Assembly (NCBI RefSeq): GCF_013116825.1
Contig: NZ_JABFNS010000106.1
Coordinates: 1-32,172 of the forward strand
DNA from: Myxococcus xanthus
Lineage (GTDB): Bacteria; Myxococcota; Myxococcia; Myxococcales; Myxococcaceae
Length of the DNA stretch: 32,172 nt
Direction: 5' to 3'
The position numbers and the translations under genes are program-made. Below, one piece after another: positions 1-8,034 of the stretch. Under the pieces are notes generated by a model. The model worked only from the letters and a program-made list of their open reading frames with translations, searched no databases and had not been told where the DNA came from. Each line of letters starts with the position of its first letter. The first letter of the stretch is position 1.

Positions 1-25
1 GGGCGGGTAGCGGGGGGGGCGCGCG

Positions 26-2278
26 TCAAGGACGGCGTCTGAAGAACCGCTCCATGACCTGATGACGCAGTGGGCGGGAGTCGTCGTCTGCTCCCGCGAC
101 CCAGAGCGCGGCGCGCCTCAAGGTGGCATGGGCGAAGTCGAACCGCTTGAGCGTGGCGTTCATCTTGTCGGCGAAGCGATTCAGGAGCGGTGGGGAGTCC
201 GCGCCTGTCGCGCGCAGATGCAGTTCCTGCCTGTGGGCCCGGCCGAGCTGCATGCGGAGTGCGCGCTCCGGGTGGAGCGGCAACGCAGGATGCTTCTGGC
301 ACAGGTAGGCCATCTGCGCATGACGGTCGTTCACGCGCATGCTGCGGGTCATCGAGTCTGGACGCAGCCGGTACAGGAAGAGCGGCTCCGGGATGACGGA
401 GCCCGCGAGCCCTCGCTCGGCCAGGGAGCAGAAGACGTCCCAGTCTTCATAGGCCGTGAGCCATTCGTCATAGCCGCCGATTTCCTCGATGCGCTGTCGC
501 TCCATCAGCGCGGTGCAGGTGGAGGCCACGTTCTCCGCGAGGAGCGCGTCGCGCTCGGTGCCCCAGGGAATCCATCCGCCGATGGGCTGGTCTGGCGCCT
601 CGACGAAATACGAGACGAGTGACGTGACGTAGGCCAGCCCTGGGGTGCTGTCCATCACCGCGACGGCTTTCTCCAGGAAGGTGGGCTGGATGAGGTCGTC
701 CGGATCCAACGGGAGGACATACCGGCCCCGCGCCGCGCGCAGACCAGCGTTCCTGGCCGCGCTGAGCCCTCCGTTGGGCTGGCGGAGGATGTGGAGGTCT
801 GGCGCGTGGAGCGTCTCCAGCAGGGCTCGGCTCTCCGAATCCGTCGAGCCATCATCCACGAGGATGATTTCGTAGTCCGTGAAGGTCTGGGCGCGAATGG
901 ACCGCAGCGTCTCGGGGAGGTAGCGCCCCATGTTGTAGTAGGGCACGAGGATGGACACGTAGGGCGTGGCCGGGTCCTTCTTCCTGGGCATGGGGCTGAC
1001 GGGGCCCACGTGACGATGGCGCCGCGCATCCGCCACTGCCGCTTCGAACTGGCGGACGATGCTGGCGGGGGCGCAATAGGAAGCGATACGGGCTGGCGCT
1101 GTCTGCCGGACGGCTTCTTGGAGCGCCGGTGTCGCCAGGGCGCGCTCGAGCGCACGGGCAAGCCGCGAAACATCGTCGCTCCGGAACAGCAAGCCGCTCT
1201 GGCCGTCCTCGATGAGTTCGGCGTTGCCTCCTCCGTCGCTGCCCACCACGAGCGCCCCTGCGGACATGGCTTCCATGCACACGTGGGAGAAGTGCTCCCA
1301 GCGAGAGGGGATACAGCACACCGTGGCTTCGGCGAGCGCCGAGGCGAGGTCTGCCCCCTCAAGCGAAGGTGCGAAGTGGAACTTGCTTCGCCAGGCGGGG
1401 GCGATGCGCTGCTCCAGCCACTGTCGCAGGGAGCGGCCGAACGGGCCGGTGCGTGTGTCATCCCCGATGAGCCGGACCTCCGCGAGGACGCCTTGCTCGA
1501 AGAGCCCCTGCATGGCTTCGACGAGCAGGTGCACGCCCTTTCGGTACTCCAGGTCTCCGACGTACAGCACCTGGGGCAGTCCTTCACGGATACGAGGGGA
1601 TGCGCGGTGCTCCCAGCGTGCCGCGAACGGAGGTGGAATCACGACGCCGGCGCGCTTCAGCTCCAATCTGGTGCGGACTCGCTCCATGGCTGGCCCGGAG
1701 GGAGACAACACGAGGTCCGCTTCACGGATGGATGTGTCCTCCATGTGCTCGCGCTGGGCGATGTCCATGTCGAGCGTGGCCACCCGGTTGAGCAGCAGGC
1801 GGTCGTGGGTGGAGTCGTGCAAGCGCACCGCGAGGACCGCTGGCTCGAAGTGTCCCAGCGTCCGCCGGGCGCGCATCGCGAAATAGCCCTCGCCTGCGTC
1901 GTCGGGGAACTCGATGACGTCGAAGGGATGACGCGCGTTGAGTTCCAGCAGACTTCTGTACGCCGCCCACGCATGCCGAAGGGGGGCGTGTGGAAATGCA
2001 CCCTTGAAGTCCACCTCTCGCTCATCCACGGCGTGCAGGTGCACGCCGGGAAGGTAGGAGACGGCCCGCTGCCAGTCGGCATTCGCCGCCGTCAACACAT
2101 GGACCTCATGTCCGGCCTCCGCAAGCGCCCGGCTCATGGTTGCCACGTAGGTCGCGATGTCGCCTCTGTTGAAGGGCGCGAGTTCTTTGGAGACGAGGCA
2201 GATACGCAAGGACGGGACCCTGGACGGAGAAAAGCGTCGAACGGCTGGGGAATACACCTGAACGGCCGCCAGCCTCAA
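26..2278 (-). CDS. Two-domain glycosyltransferase (GT4-GT2 fusion)
   Basis: Likely transfers two sugars, or one sugar with a second regulatory GT fold, during assembly of a surface polysaccharide at the cytoplasmic side of the inner membrane. Residues ~24-420 form a GT-B GT4 enzyme with the EX7E signature (E328...E336, in SRWEHFSHVCME). Residues ~438-650 form a GT-A GT2 enzyme with VDDGSTD (D475, D476), the metal-binding DPDD (525-528) and an acidic YEDWD at 610-614. The last ~100 residues are a charged tail with no recognised fold. The 750-aa length fits two complete domains. The start shown is TTG with AGGGG upstream; a TTG just before RICLVSKE (near 2212) would remove ~23 residues and fits the usual GT4 N-terminus as well, so the start is uncertain. 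It lies 104 bp downstream of the small coiled-coil gene on the same strand, facing away from the rhamnose operon. The acceptor is unknown; rhamnose is a plausible donor by context only. Confidence 0.88.
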   Translation of the reverse strand: MRLAAVQVYSPAVRRFSPSRVPSLRICLVSKELAPFNRGDIATYVATMSRALAEAGHEVHVLTAANADWQRAVSYLPGVHLHAVDEREVDFKGAFPHAPLRHAWAAYRSLLELNARHPFDVIEFPDDAGEGYFAMRARRTLGHFEPAVLAVRLHDSTHDRLLLNRVATLDMDIAQREHMEDTSIREADLVLSPSGPAMERVRTRLELKRAGVVIPPPFAARWEHRASPRIREGLPQVLYVGDLEYRKGVHLLVEAMQGLFEQGVLAEVRLIGDDTRTGPFGRSLRQWLEQRIAPAWRSKFHFAPSLEGADLASALAEATVCCIPSRWEHFSHVCMEAMSAGALVVGSDGGGNAELIEDGQSGLLFRSDDVSRLARALERALATPALQEAVRQTAPARIASYCAPASIVRQFEAAVADARRHRHVGPVSPMPRKKDPATPYVSILVPYYNMGRYLPETLRSIRAQTFTDYEIILVDDGSTDSESRALLETLHAPDLHILRQPNGGLSAARNAGLRAARGRYVLPLDPDDLIQPTFLEKAVAVMDSTPGLAYVTSLVSYFVEAPDQPIGGWIPWGTERDALLAENVASTCTALMERQRIEEIGGYDEWLTAYEDWDVFCSLAERGLAGSVIPEPLFLYRLRPDSMTRSMRVNDRHAQMAYLCQKHPALPLHPERALRMQLGRAHRQELHLRATGADSPPLLNRFADKMNATLKRFDFAHATLRRAALWVAGADDDSRPLRHQVMERFFRRRP

Positions 2279-2382
2279 CGCTGCCCCTGAGTCATATGCT
2301 CATCGCAGGTCGAGGCTTTCGCGCATCCTCTTGCCGGACGCGGGTTCACGAGGATGACGTGCCGGTGGCCCGAGCGCCGGTC

Positions 2383-2904
2383 TCACCGGCCGCGCTTGCG
2401 TGTCCGCTTGGAGGACGCGGCCGGCGTGGGCGCCTGCTGCTCCATCTTGACGGGGTCGGTGTGGGTGTCCGTGGCCTCGAGCTTCGCCAGCCTGCGCTCC
2501 AACTCCTTGCGCCATGCGGCCTGGGCGCGCGCCTGTTCGCGCTGCACGTCGTGCAGGGTGGCCAGCGCGTCGAGGATGGACTCGTTGAACTCCACCTGCT
2601 TGCGCAGCACTTCGTTGATGAAGGGCTGGAAGGTGAGTCGGAAGGCGCGCTTGGCCAGGACGAGCGCGGTGCCCGTGAGGCCGCCTCGGTGGGAGGTCGC
2701 GGGTTCCACGTAGCGGCTGTCCATCTTCCCACGCGCCTCCTGGAGCAGCGCGGGCCAGGGCGCGGGCGCGGGGGGCCGGGCCGCCGCGTCCAGCGTCTGG
2801 CGAAGCGCCTCCTGGGCTTCATCGGAGGGCGTGGGCAGTTGCTGTGTTTCGCGCGCCACGGCCTCGGCCGTGGGAGCGCGCGTGATGAGGTCTTCAGGTC
2901 GCAC
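2383..2904 (-). CDS. Small coiled-coil protein of a glycosyltransferase locus, unknown function
   Basis: A 173-aa protein of unknown function. The GTG start at 2904 is chosen because it overlaps the end of the preceding glycosyltransferase gene by 11 bp (translational coupling) and has GGGAG 9 bases upstream; starting further upstream gives arginine- and proline-rich sequence unlike a real N-terminus. It has a proline/alanine-rich N-terminal third, then a block beginning YVEPATSHRG (residues 65-74), an amphipathic hydrophobic stretch (~75-98), and a charged, probably coiled-coil helix (~100-145). The C-terminus is strongly basic (KRTRKRGR). From memory, similar 'YxEP...SHR + amphipathic helix + coiled coil' modules occur beside or fused to glycosyltransferases in other bacteria. 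A membrane-surface scaffold for the flanking transferases is therefore plausible but unproven. It is real rather than a shadow because of the coupled start and protein-like composition. Confidence 0.72.
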   Translation of the reverse strand: MRPEDLITRAPTAEAVARETQQLPTPSDEAQEALRQTLDAAARPPAPAPWPALLQEARGKMDSRYVEPATSHRGGLTGTALVLAKRAFRLTFQPFINEVLRKQVEFNESILDALATLHDVQREQARAQAAWRKELERRLAKLEATDTHTDPVKMEQQAPTPAASSKRTRKRGR

Positions 2905-4534
2905 GTGGGAGGACTCCCGTTGAATCCAGCGTCGTGAGCAGTGCCTGCAATGCCGTCTCGACGTGAGCCGGCTCCTCCACCACCAACCTGTCACCCAGGT
3001 GCTCCCGGGCGGATGCGAGCAGGGCCTGCTGGCAGGAAGGTGCACAGACGCCCCAGGCTCGCGCCGAGACATGGGACAGCAGTGTCTGCGCAGACACCGT
3101 GTCCGCGCTCAGCAGCACCACGGGCGCGCTCGAAGCCCGCACCGCCGTCTCCAGCGCGGAAGACCCCGGTAGGGCCGTCCCGGGGCTTGAGTCCACCGGT
3201 TGGTCCGGCGTGAAGTGCGTCACCGCGACACCGTCGTCGCTGATGGGCTCCGGCGTCAGGGACGCGTCCTCACCCCACGGACGCAGGGCAAGCACCCGGG
3301 CACCTGGCAGGCGCTCCGCCAACTGGCGGGCCAGGCGCGAGGCCGGCTCCTCGGGCCGTACGGTGAAGCCTGGGCACACGAGTTCCACGGTGGCCGCCGA
3401 CGTCGTGGCCACCGGGCGCCGCGGCGCCGTACCGGAGCAGATGCCTTCGAAGGCCACGCGGACCTGTCCGGCTACGGCCTCCTGCGACAGCTCGGCGATG
3501 CGTTCACGTTGCGCGGTGATGACCTGCGCGCGCAGCCCGGCGTTGCGGTCCAGCACGGCGAGCAGCTTCGCGACCTCGCGAGGCTCGTCCGAGCGCGTGG
3601 CGAGCCCCGCGCCGCCCATCGTCTCCGGCACGGCGGCGGCGCCGTAAGCCACCACGGGAACGCCCCGGTACATGGCCTCCAGCAGCGGCACGCCGAAGCC
3701 CTCGTGGCGGCTCATGGAGAGGTATGCGGACGCCGTGGCGAAGCAGGCGGAGAGCTGCGCGGCGCTGACGCGTCCCAGGAAGCGGACCTGCTCGGCGCCC
3801 AGCACGTCCTTCAGCCCGTGCAGATAGGCGCCGTAGGCCCCATCCCGGTGCAGGTAGCCCGCGACGACGAGCCGGCTGCGGGGCTGGTAGAGCCGCTGGT
3901 ACGCGGTGAAGACACGCAGCACGTCATCCACCTTCTTGCTGGGCACCGCGCGGCCCACGAAGAGGATGTTGGACATGCCGTCGTCCAACTCGGCCTGGAG
4001 CGCCGGGTCCGGCGCCGTGTCGAACGCCGCCCAGTCGATGGCGAAGGGCAGCACCGCGACGTTCGGGTAGCCCGCGGCCACCAGCTCCTCGGCGCTGAAG
4101 CGCGAGTAGGCGAAGGCCGCTTCGACGTGGGGACGCAGCGCCAGCAGCTCATCCCGGGCCGCGTCGCACGCGGCGGCCACTTTCCGCTCGAAGCCCTCGA
4201 ACAGCCTCGCGGGCGTCACGTTGTGGTAGACGAGCACCTTGCGGCCTGGGCTCTTCGCGATGCGCGGCACCAGCCGCGACTCGAAGCTGTGATGCACCAG
4301 CAGGACGGCGTCGCGGTCCGCTTCCCGCGCGGAGTCGCGCATCGGGCGGACCTGGTCCTTGCAGGCGTCGTCCCAGGCGTCGGCGTAGATTTCGGAGGCG
4401 TGGCCCCAGCGGCGCAGCAGGCCCTGGAGGTAGCGCACCTGATTGCCCACGGCGTCGCCCCAGGCGAGCCGAGGGAGCACCTGGTGGATGGCGGGTAGCC
4501 CGGTCCGGCGGGGAGGGGGGCGCGGTATGCTCAC
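2894..4534 (-). CDS. GT4-family glycosyltransferase with C-terminal extension
   Basis: A retaining-type GT-B glycosyltransferase expected to add a sugar from a nucleotide donor to a cell-surface glycan. The start is the GTG at 4534, preceded by AAGGGAG at 6-base spacing, giving 546 aa (begins V/M-SIPRPPPRR). The N-terminal acceptor domain covers residues ~15-185. The donor-binding domain begins at NILFVGRAVPSKK (~189) and contains the EX7E motif E278...E286 (HEGFGVPLLE) and a G-rich segment near 298. The catalytic core ends near residue 370. Residues ~380-546 form an extra ~165-aa region (starting VELVCPGFTV) that is not part of a standard GT4 and could be a degenerate second nucleotide-binding-like fold. 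The gene is divergent from rfbB and its 3' end overlaps the small coiled-coil gene, so the three minus-strand genes are probably co-transcribed. A rhamnosyltransferase role is suggested by the adjacent dTDP-rhamnose operon only. Confidence 0.88.
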   Translation of the reverse strand: MSIPRPPPRRTGLPAIHQVLPRLAWGDAVGNQVRYLQGLLRRWGHASEIYADAWDDACKDQVRPMRDSAREADRDAVLLVHHSFESRLVPRIAKSPGRKVLVYHNVTPARLFEGFERKVAAACDAARDELLALRPHVEAAFAYSRFSAEELVAAGYPNVAVLPFAIDWAAFDTAPDPALQAELDDGMSNILFVGRAVPSKKVDDVLRVFTAYQRLYQPRSRLVVAGYLHRDGAYGAYLHGLKDVLGAEQVRFLGRVSAAQLSACFATASAYLSMSRHEGFGVPLLEAMYRGVPVVAYGAAAVPETMGGAGLATRSDEPREVAKLLAVLDRNAGLRAQVITAQRERIAELSQEAVAGQVRVAFEGICSGTAPRRPVATTSAATVELVCPGFTVRPEEPASRLARQLAERLPGARVLALRPWGEDASLTPEPISDDGVAVTHFTPDQPVDSSPGTALPGSSALETAVRASSAPVVLLSADTVSAQTLLSHVSARAWGVCAPSCQQALLASAREHLGDRLVVEEPAHVETALQALLTTLDSTGVLPRAT

Positions 4535-4590
4535 GACCGGCTCCCTTACCCCCGGGCAGGGCCGCCCACAAGCCTGGCCTCCCTCGCGCC

Positions 4591-4619
4591 TTGACGGTCG
4601 TGGACCCCTTCGATACGCA
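4591..4619 (+). promoter_or_regulatory. Candidate sigma-70-like promoter for the rfb operon
   Basis: A TTGACG hexamer (4591-4596) and a weak TACGCA (4614-4619) are separated by exactly 17 bases. They lie within the 120-bp region between two divergent gene starts, about 40 bp upstream of the rfbB ATG. The -35 box is good and the -10 is poor, so this is a candidate only. Confidence 0.35.
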
Positions 4620-4620
4620 G

Positions 4621-4637
4621 GCGCTCGCTCCGAGCGC
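4621..4637. repeat. Perfect inverted repeat in the rfbB leader
   Basis: GCGCTCG-CTC-CGAGCGC is a perfect 7-bp stem with a 3-base loop, located between the candidate promoter and the rfbB start. It could form a stable hairpin in the 5' leader or act as a protein-binding dyad. It has no T-run, so it does not look like a terminator. Confidence 0.5.
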
Positions 4638-4654
4638 ATGAGGTCCACGGGACA

Positions 4655-5680
4655 ATGAACGTACTGGTGACAGGTGGCTGTGGCTTCATCGGGTCCAACC
4701 TCGTGAAGTATCTGCGCCGTGAGCGGCCTGCCTGGACGGTGGTCAACCTCGACAAGCTCACGTACGCCGGCAACCTGGAGAGCCTGTCCGAGCTGGAGGG
4801 CGACCCCCAGCACGTCTTCATCCGGGGCGACATCGGCAATCGCGAGCTGGTGGAGCACCTGATGGCCGTGCACGCCATCGACGCGGTGATGCACCTGGCG
4901 GCGGAGAGCCACGTCGACCGCTCCATCCTCGGGCCGGAGGTGTTCGTCACCACCAACGTGCTGGGCACCCAGCAGCTCCTGGAGGCCAGCCGCGCCCGCG
5001 GCGTGAAGCGCTTCCTCATGGTGTCCACTGACGAGGTCTACGGCTCGCTGGGGCCCACGGGCGCCTTCACCGAGTCCTCGCCGTTGCAGCCCTCCAGCCC
5101 GTACTCGGCCAGCAAGACGAGCTCCGACCTGGTGGCGCTCGCCTATCACCACACGTTCAACCTGGACGTCGTCGTCACGCGCTGCTCGAACAACTACGGC
5201 CGCTACCAGTTCCCGGAGAAGTTGATTCCGTTGATGGTGGTGAACGCGCTGCATGACAAACCGCTGCCGGTGTACGGCGACGGCGGCAACGTGCGCGACT
5301 GGCTCCACGTGGAGGACCACTGCCATGCGCTGCTATTGGCGCTGGAGAAGGGCCGGGCCGGCGAGGTCTACAACATCGGCGGTGGGGCGGAGCGGCGGAA
5401 CATCGACATCGTGAAGGCGATTCTGGGCCTCGTGGGCAAGCCGGAGTCGCTCATCCAGTACGTGAAGGACCGGCCGGGACATGACCGGCGCTACGCCATT
5501 GACCCGTCGAAGATTCGCGCGGAGCTGGGCTGGACGCCCGCGCACACCTTCGAGCAGGGCCTGGCGGAGACGGTGCGCTGGTTCGTGGACCACCCCGCAT
5601 GGTGGCAGCGCGTCACCAGTGGCGCCTATCGCCAGTACTACGAAACGCAGTACCGCACGCGCCTGCAGGGGAGGGCCTGA
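4655..5680 (+). CDS. rfbB: dTDP-glucose 4,6-dehydratase
   Basis: Second step of dTDP-L-rhamnose synthesis: NAD+-dependent conversion of dTDP-D-glucose to dTDP-4-keto-6-deoxy-D-glucose in the cytoplasm. The 341-aa protein is an extended short-chain dehydrogenase of normal family length. It has the Rossmann motif TGGCGFIG (residues 6-13), the catalytic triplet STDEVYG (T125, D126, E127), and the Tyr-x3-Lys pair YSASK (Y150, K154). RCSNNYGRYQFPEKLIP and the NVRDWLHVEDH segment are hallmark RfbB/RmlB sequences that separate it from other nucleotide-sugar epimerases. It is first in a four-gene operon, and the next gene starts 3 bp after its stop. The ATG at 4655 gives the canonical MNVLVTGG start; the ribosome-binding site is weak. 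Confidence 0.97.
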   Translation: MNVLVTGGCGFIGSNLVKYLRRERPAWTVVNLDKLTYAGNLESLSELEGDPQHVFIRGDIGNRELVEHLMAVHAIDAVMHLAAESHVDRSILGPEVFVTTNVLGTQQLLEASRARGVKRFLMVSTDEVYGSLGPTGAFTESSPLQPSSPYSASKTSSDLVALAYHHTFNLDVVVTRCSNNYGRYQFPEKLIPLMVVNALHDKPLPVYGDGGNVRDWLHVEDHCHALLLALEKGRAGEVYNIGGGAERRNIDIVKAILGLVGKPESLIQYVKDRPGHDRRYAIDPSKIRAELGWTPAHTFEQGLAETVRWFVDHPAWWQRVTSGAYRQYYETQYRTRLQGRA

Positions 5681-5683
5681 GCC

Positions 5684-6586
5684 ATGCGCTTCCTCGTCAC
5701 GGGGTCCAACGGGTTGGTGGGCAGCCGCGTGTGTTCCTTGCTCCACCAGGGCGGGCACCAGGTGGTGGGCTTGGGCCGCGGTGCCCGGCGCACGGGCGGA
5801 GCGTATGGCTACGCGAGCGTGGACCTCACGCGCGAGGCGGACGTCGCCGCCGCCGTGGAGACCGCCGCGCCCGAGGTGGTCATCCACTGCGCCTCCATGA
5901 CGGAGGTGGATGCCTGTGAGAAGGACCCGGAGGCCGCGTACGCGGGGAATGTCACCGCCGCCGCCGCCGTGGCGCGGAGTGCTCGCAAGGCCGGTGCGCA
6001 CCTGGTGCACGTGTCCACGGACTACGTCTTCGACGGCGAGGCCGGGCCTTATTCCGAGGACGCGATTCCGAATCCTCGTGGCGTGTACTCCGTGACGAAG
6101 CACATGGGGGAGCAGGCCGCGCGCGTGCTCGCGCCCGGCTGCACCATTGCTCGCACCGCCGTGGTGTATGGCTGGCCTCCGGTGGAGGGCCGGCTCAACT
6201 TCGGTGCCTGGCTGGTGACGGCGCTGGAGAAGGGGCAGCAGGTGCGCCTCTTCGAGGATCAGATGGTGTCGCCCAGCTTCGCGGACAACGTGGCCGCCAT
6301 GCTGGTGGAGCTGGGGACGCGGCGGCTGGGTGGAGTGTGGAACACTTGCGGCGGAGCGGTCATCGACCGGGTGGGCTTTGGCCGCGCGCTGTGCGAGGTG
6401 TTCGGGTTCGATGCGAGGCTCATCGTCCCCACCCGCATGGCGGAGCTGAAGCTCGCCAGCCCCCGCCCGCTCAAGAGTGGTCTGCGTACTGACAAGGTCC
6501 GTGCCGAACTTTCCGTTCAGCCCTTGGCGCTCGCGGAGTCCTTGTCGCGCTTCCACGCGACCTGGCTCGCGGCTCGGGGACACTGA
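5684..6586 (+). CDS. rfbD: dTDP-4-dehydrorhamnose reductase
   Basis: Final step of the pathway: NADPH-dependent reduction of dTDP-4-keto-L-rhamnose to dTDP-L-rhamnose. The 300-aa protein has an N-terminal Rossmann motif (VTGSNGLVGS, residues 5-14), the family signature VSTDYVFDG (110-118) and the catalytic YSVTK (Y135, K139). Its length fits RmlD. The start ATG has GGAGGG 9-10 bases upstream, and only 3 bp separate it from rfbB. The C-terminal part is less conserved than the N-terminal core, as usual for this family, so a related sugar-nucleotide reductase is possible. The complete rfbB-D-A-C set makes the rhamnose assignment strong. Confidence 0.93.
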   Translation: MRFLVTGSNGLVGSRVCSLLHQGGHQVVGLGRGARRTGGAYGYASVDLTREADVAAAVETAAPEVVIHCASMTEVDACEKDPEAAYAGNVTAAAAVARSARKAGAHLVHVSTDYVFDGEAGPYSEDAIPNPRGVYSVTKHMGEQAARVLAPGCTIARTAVVYGWPPVEGRLNFGAWLVTALEKGQQVRLFEDQMVSPSFADNVAAMLVELGTRRLGGVWNTCGGAVIDRVGFGRALCEVFGFDARLIVPTRMAELKLASPRPLKSGLRTDKVRAELSVQPLALAESLSRFHATWLAARGH

Positions 6587-6601
6587 AGTGCCGAGGTGGA
6601 C

Positions 6602-7483
6602 ATGAAGGGCATCATCCTCGCCGGTGGCTCGGGGACGCGGCTGTACCCGCTGACGCGCGTGGTCAGCAAGCAGCTGCTGCCCGTGCATGACAAGCCGATG
6701 ATCTACTACCCCTTGAGCACGCTGATGCTCGCGGGCATCCGGGACGTGCTGGTCATCTCCACGCCGCAGGACCTGCCGCGCTTCCAGGAGCTGCTGAGCA
6801 GTGGCGACCAGTGGGGCATGCGCTTCAGCTATGCGGAGCAGCCCAGGCCGGAGGGACTGGCCCAGGCCTTCGTCATCGGCCGGGACTTCGTGGGCGCTGA
6901 CAGCGTGTCGCTGGTGCTGGGCGACAACATCTTCTACGGCCACGGCCTGAGCGAGCTGGTGAAGCGCGCGGCGTCGCGTACCGCGGGCGCGACGGTGTTC
7001 GGGTACTACGTGAAGGACCCGGAGCGTTACGGCGTGGTGGAGCTGGACGCGAAGAACCGCGCGGTGAGCCTGGAGGAGAAGCCGCTGAAGCCGAAGTCGA
7101 ACTACGCCGTCACCGGGCTGTACTTCTACGACAACCAGGTGCTGGACATCGCCGCGGGCCTCAAGCCGAGCAAGCGGGGCGAGCTGGAGATCACCGACGT
7201 CAACGCGGAGTACCTGCGACGCGGCCAACTCGACGTGGAGCTCATGGGGCGCGGCTACGCGTGGCTGGACACCGGCACGCACGAGTCGCTGATGCAGGCG
7301 TCGAACTTCATCGAAATCATCGAACGCCGCCAGGGCCTCAAGGTGTCGTGCCCGGAGGAGATTGCGTTCCGCATGGGGTACATCGGCGCGCAGCAACTGC
7401 TGGCGCTGGCCGAGCCCATGCTCAAGAACGACTACGGCCAGTACCTGCGAGCGCTCGCGGAGAACCGGGGGGCCGTTTCGTGA
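6602..7483 (+). CDS. rfbA: Glucose-1-phosphate thymidylyltransferase
   Basis: First committed step: dTTP + glucose-1-phosphate gives dTDP-glucose + pyrophosphate. The protein (293 aa from this start) begins MKGIILAGGSGTRLYPLT, the nucleotide-binding signature of the family, followed by VSKQLLPVHDKPMIYYPLS, LVLGDNIFYG and the WLDTGTHESL segment. All are diagnostic of RfbA/RmlA, and the length is typical. The ATG at 6602 is preferred over an in-frame GTG at 6596 because GAGGTGGA, a near-ideal ribosome-binding site, sits at 6593-6600 just before the ATG and contains that GTG, and because family members start MKGI. It follows rfbD by 15 bp, and its stop overlaps the rfbC start by 4 bp (GTGA). Confidence 0.97.
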   Translation: MKGIILAGGSGTRLYPLTRVVSKQLLPVHDKPMIYYPLSTLMLAGIRDVLVISTPQDLPRFQELLSSGDQWGMRFSYAEQPRPEGLAQAFVIGRDFVGADSVSLVLGDNIFYGHGLSELVKRAASRTAGATVFGYYVKDPERYGVVELDAKNRAVSLEEKPLKPKSNYAVTGLYFYDNQVLDIAAGLKPSKRGELEITDVNAEYLRRGQLDVELMGRGYAWLDTGTHESLMQASNFIEIIERRQGLKVSCPEEIAFRMGYIGAQQLLALAEPMLKNDYGQYLRALAENRGAVS

Positions 7484-8031
7484 AGGTGACGCCGCTGGAG
7501 ATTCCGGACGTGCTGCTGCTGGAGCCCAAGGTCTTCGGTGATGACCGCGGCTTCTTCATGGAGATGTTCCATGCGGCGCGGTACGCGGCCGCGGGCATCC
7601 CCGGGCCCTTCGTGCAGGACAACTACTCGCGCTCGGCGAAGGGGACGCTGCGGGGCCTGCACTTCCAGGAGCCGCAGGCCCAGGGGAAGCTGGTGCAGGT
7701 GCTGGCGGGCGCCGTGTACGACGTCGCGGTGGACGTGCGGCGCGGCTCGTCCACCTTCGGTCAGTGGGTGGCCGTGGAGCTGTCCTCGGACAACCGCCGT
7801 CAGCTCTGGGTTCCGCCGGGTTTCGCCCACGGCTTCTGTGTGGTGAGTGACTCCGCGGACTTCCACTACAAGTGCACCGCGCTCTACGCGCCGGAGACGG
7901 AGCGGAGCGTCGTGTGGAATGACCCGGACCTGGCGATTCCCTGGCCGGTGAGCGAGCCGCGGTTGTCGCCCAAGGATGCCCAGGCCCCGAGACTCCGCGA
8001 CGCGCCCTTGCTTCCGGAGTACGTGGGCTGA
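7480..8031 (+). CDS. rfbC: dTDP-4-dehydrorhamnose 3,5-epimerase
   Basis: Third step: double epimerisation at C3 and C5 of dTDP-4-keto-6-deoxyglucose. The start is the GTG at 7480, which overlaps the rfbA stop as GTGA, a classic coupled start; it gives 183 aa (V/M-KVTPLEIPDV...), the usual RmlC length. The cupin-fold signatures are present: the DDRGFF segment, NYSRSAKGTLRGLHFQ with the catalytic His (H61), VYDVAVDVRRGS and LWVPPGFAHGF. Extending the frame upstream would only read through rfbA in another frame. It completes the rfbBDAC set, so dTDP-L-rhamnose supply is self-contained here. Confidence 0.96.
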   Translation: MKVTPLEIPDVLLLEPKVFGDDRGFFMEMFHAARYAAAGIPGPFVQDNYSRSAKGTLRGLHFQEPQAQGKLVQVLAGAVYDVAVDVRRGSSTFGQWVAVELSSDNRRQLWVPPGFAHGFCVVSDSADFHYKCTALYAPETERSVVWNDPDLAIPWPVSEPRLSPKDAQAPRLRDAPLLPEYVG

Positions 8032-8034
8032 GCC

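Noticed and set aside
12..20. G-run near the left edge
   Set aside because: A single short homopolymer just after a gene end; no repeat unit or structure around it.
5333..7396. Long minus-strand open frame (~687 codons) antisense to the rfb operon
   Set aside because: It lies opposite four genes with textbook motifs. The His/Val/Gln/Arg-rich translation is typical of antisense frames in high-GC DNA.
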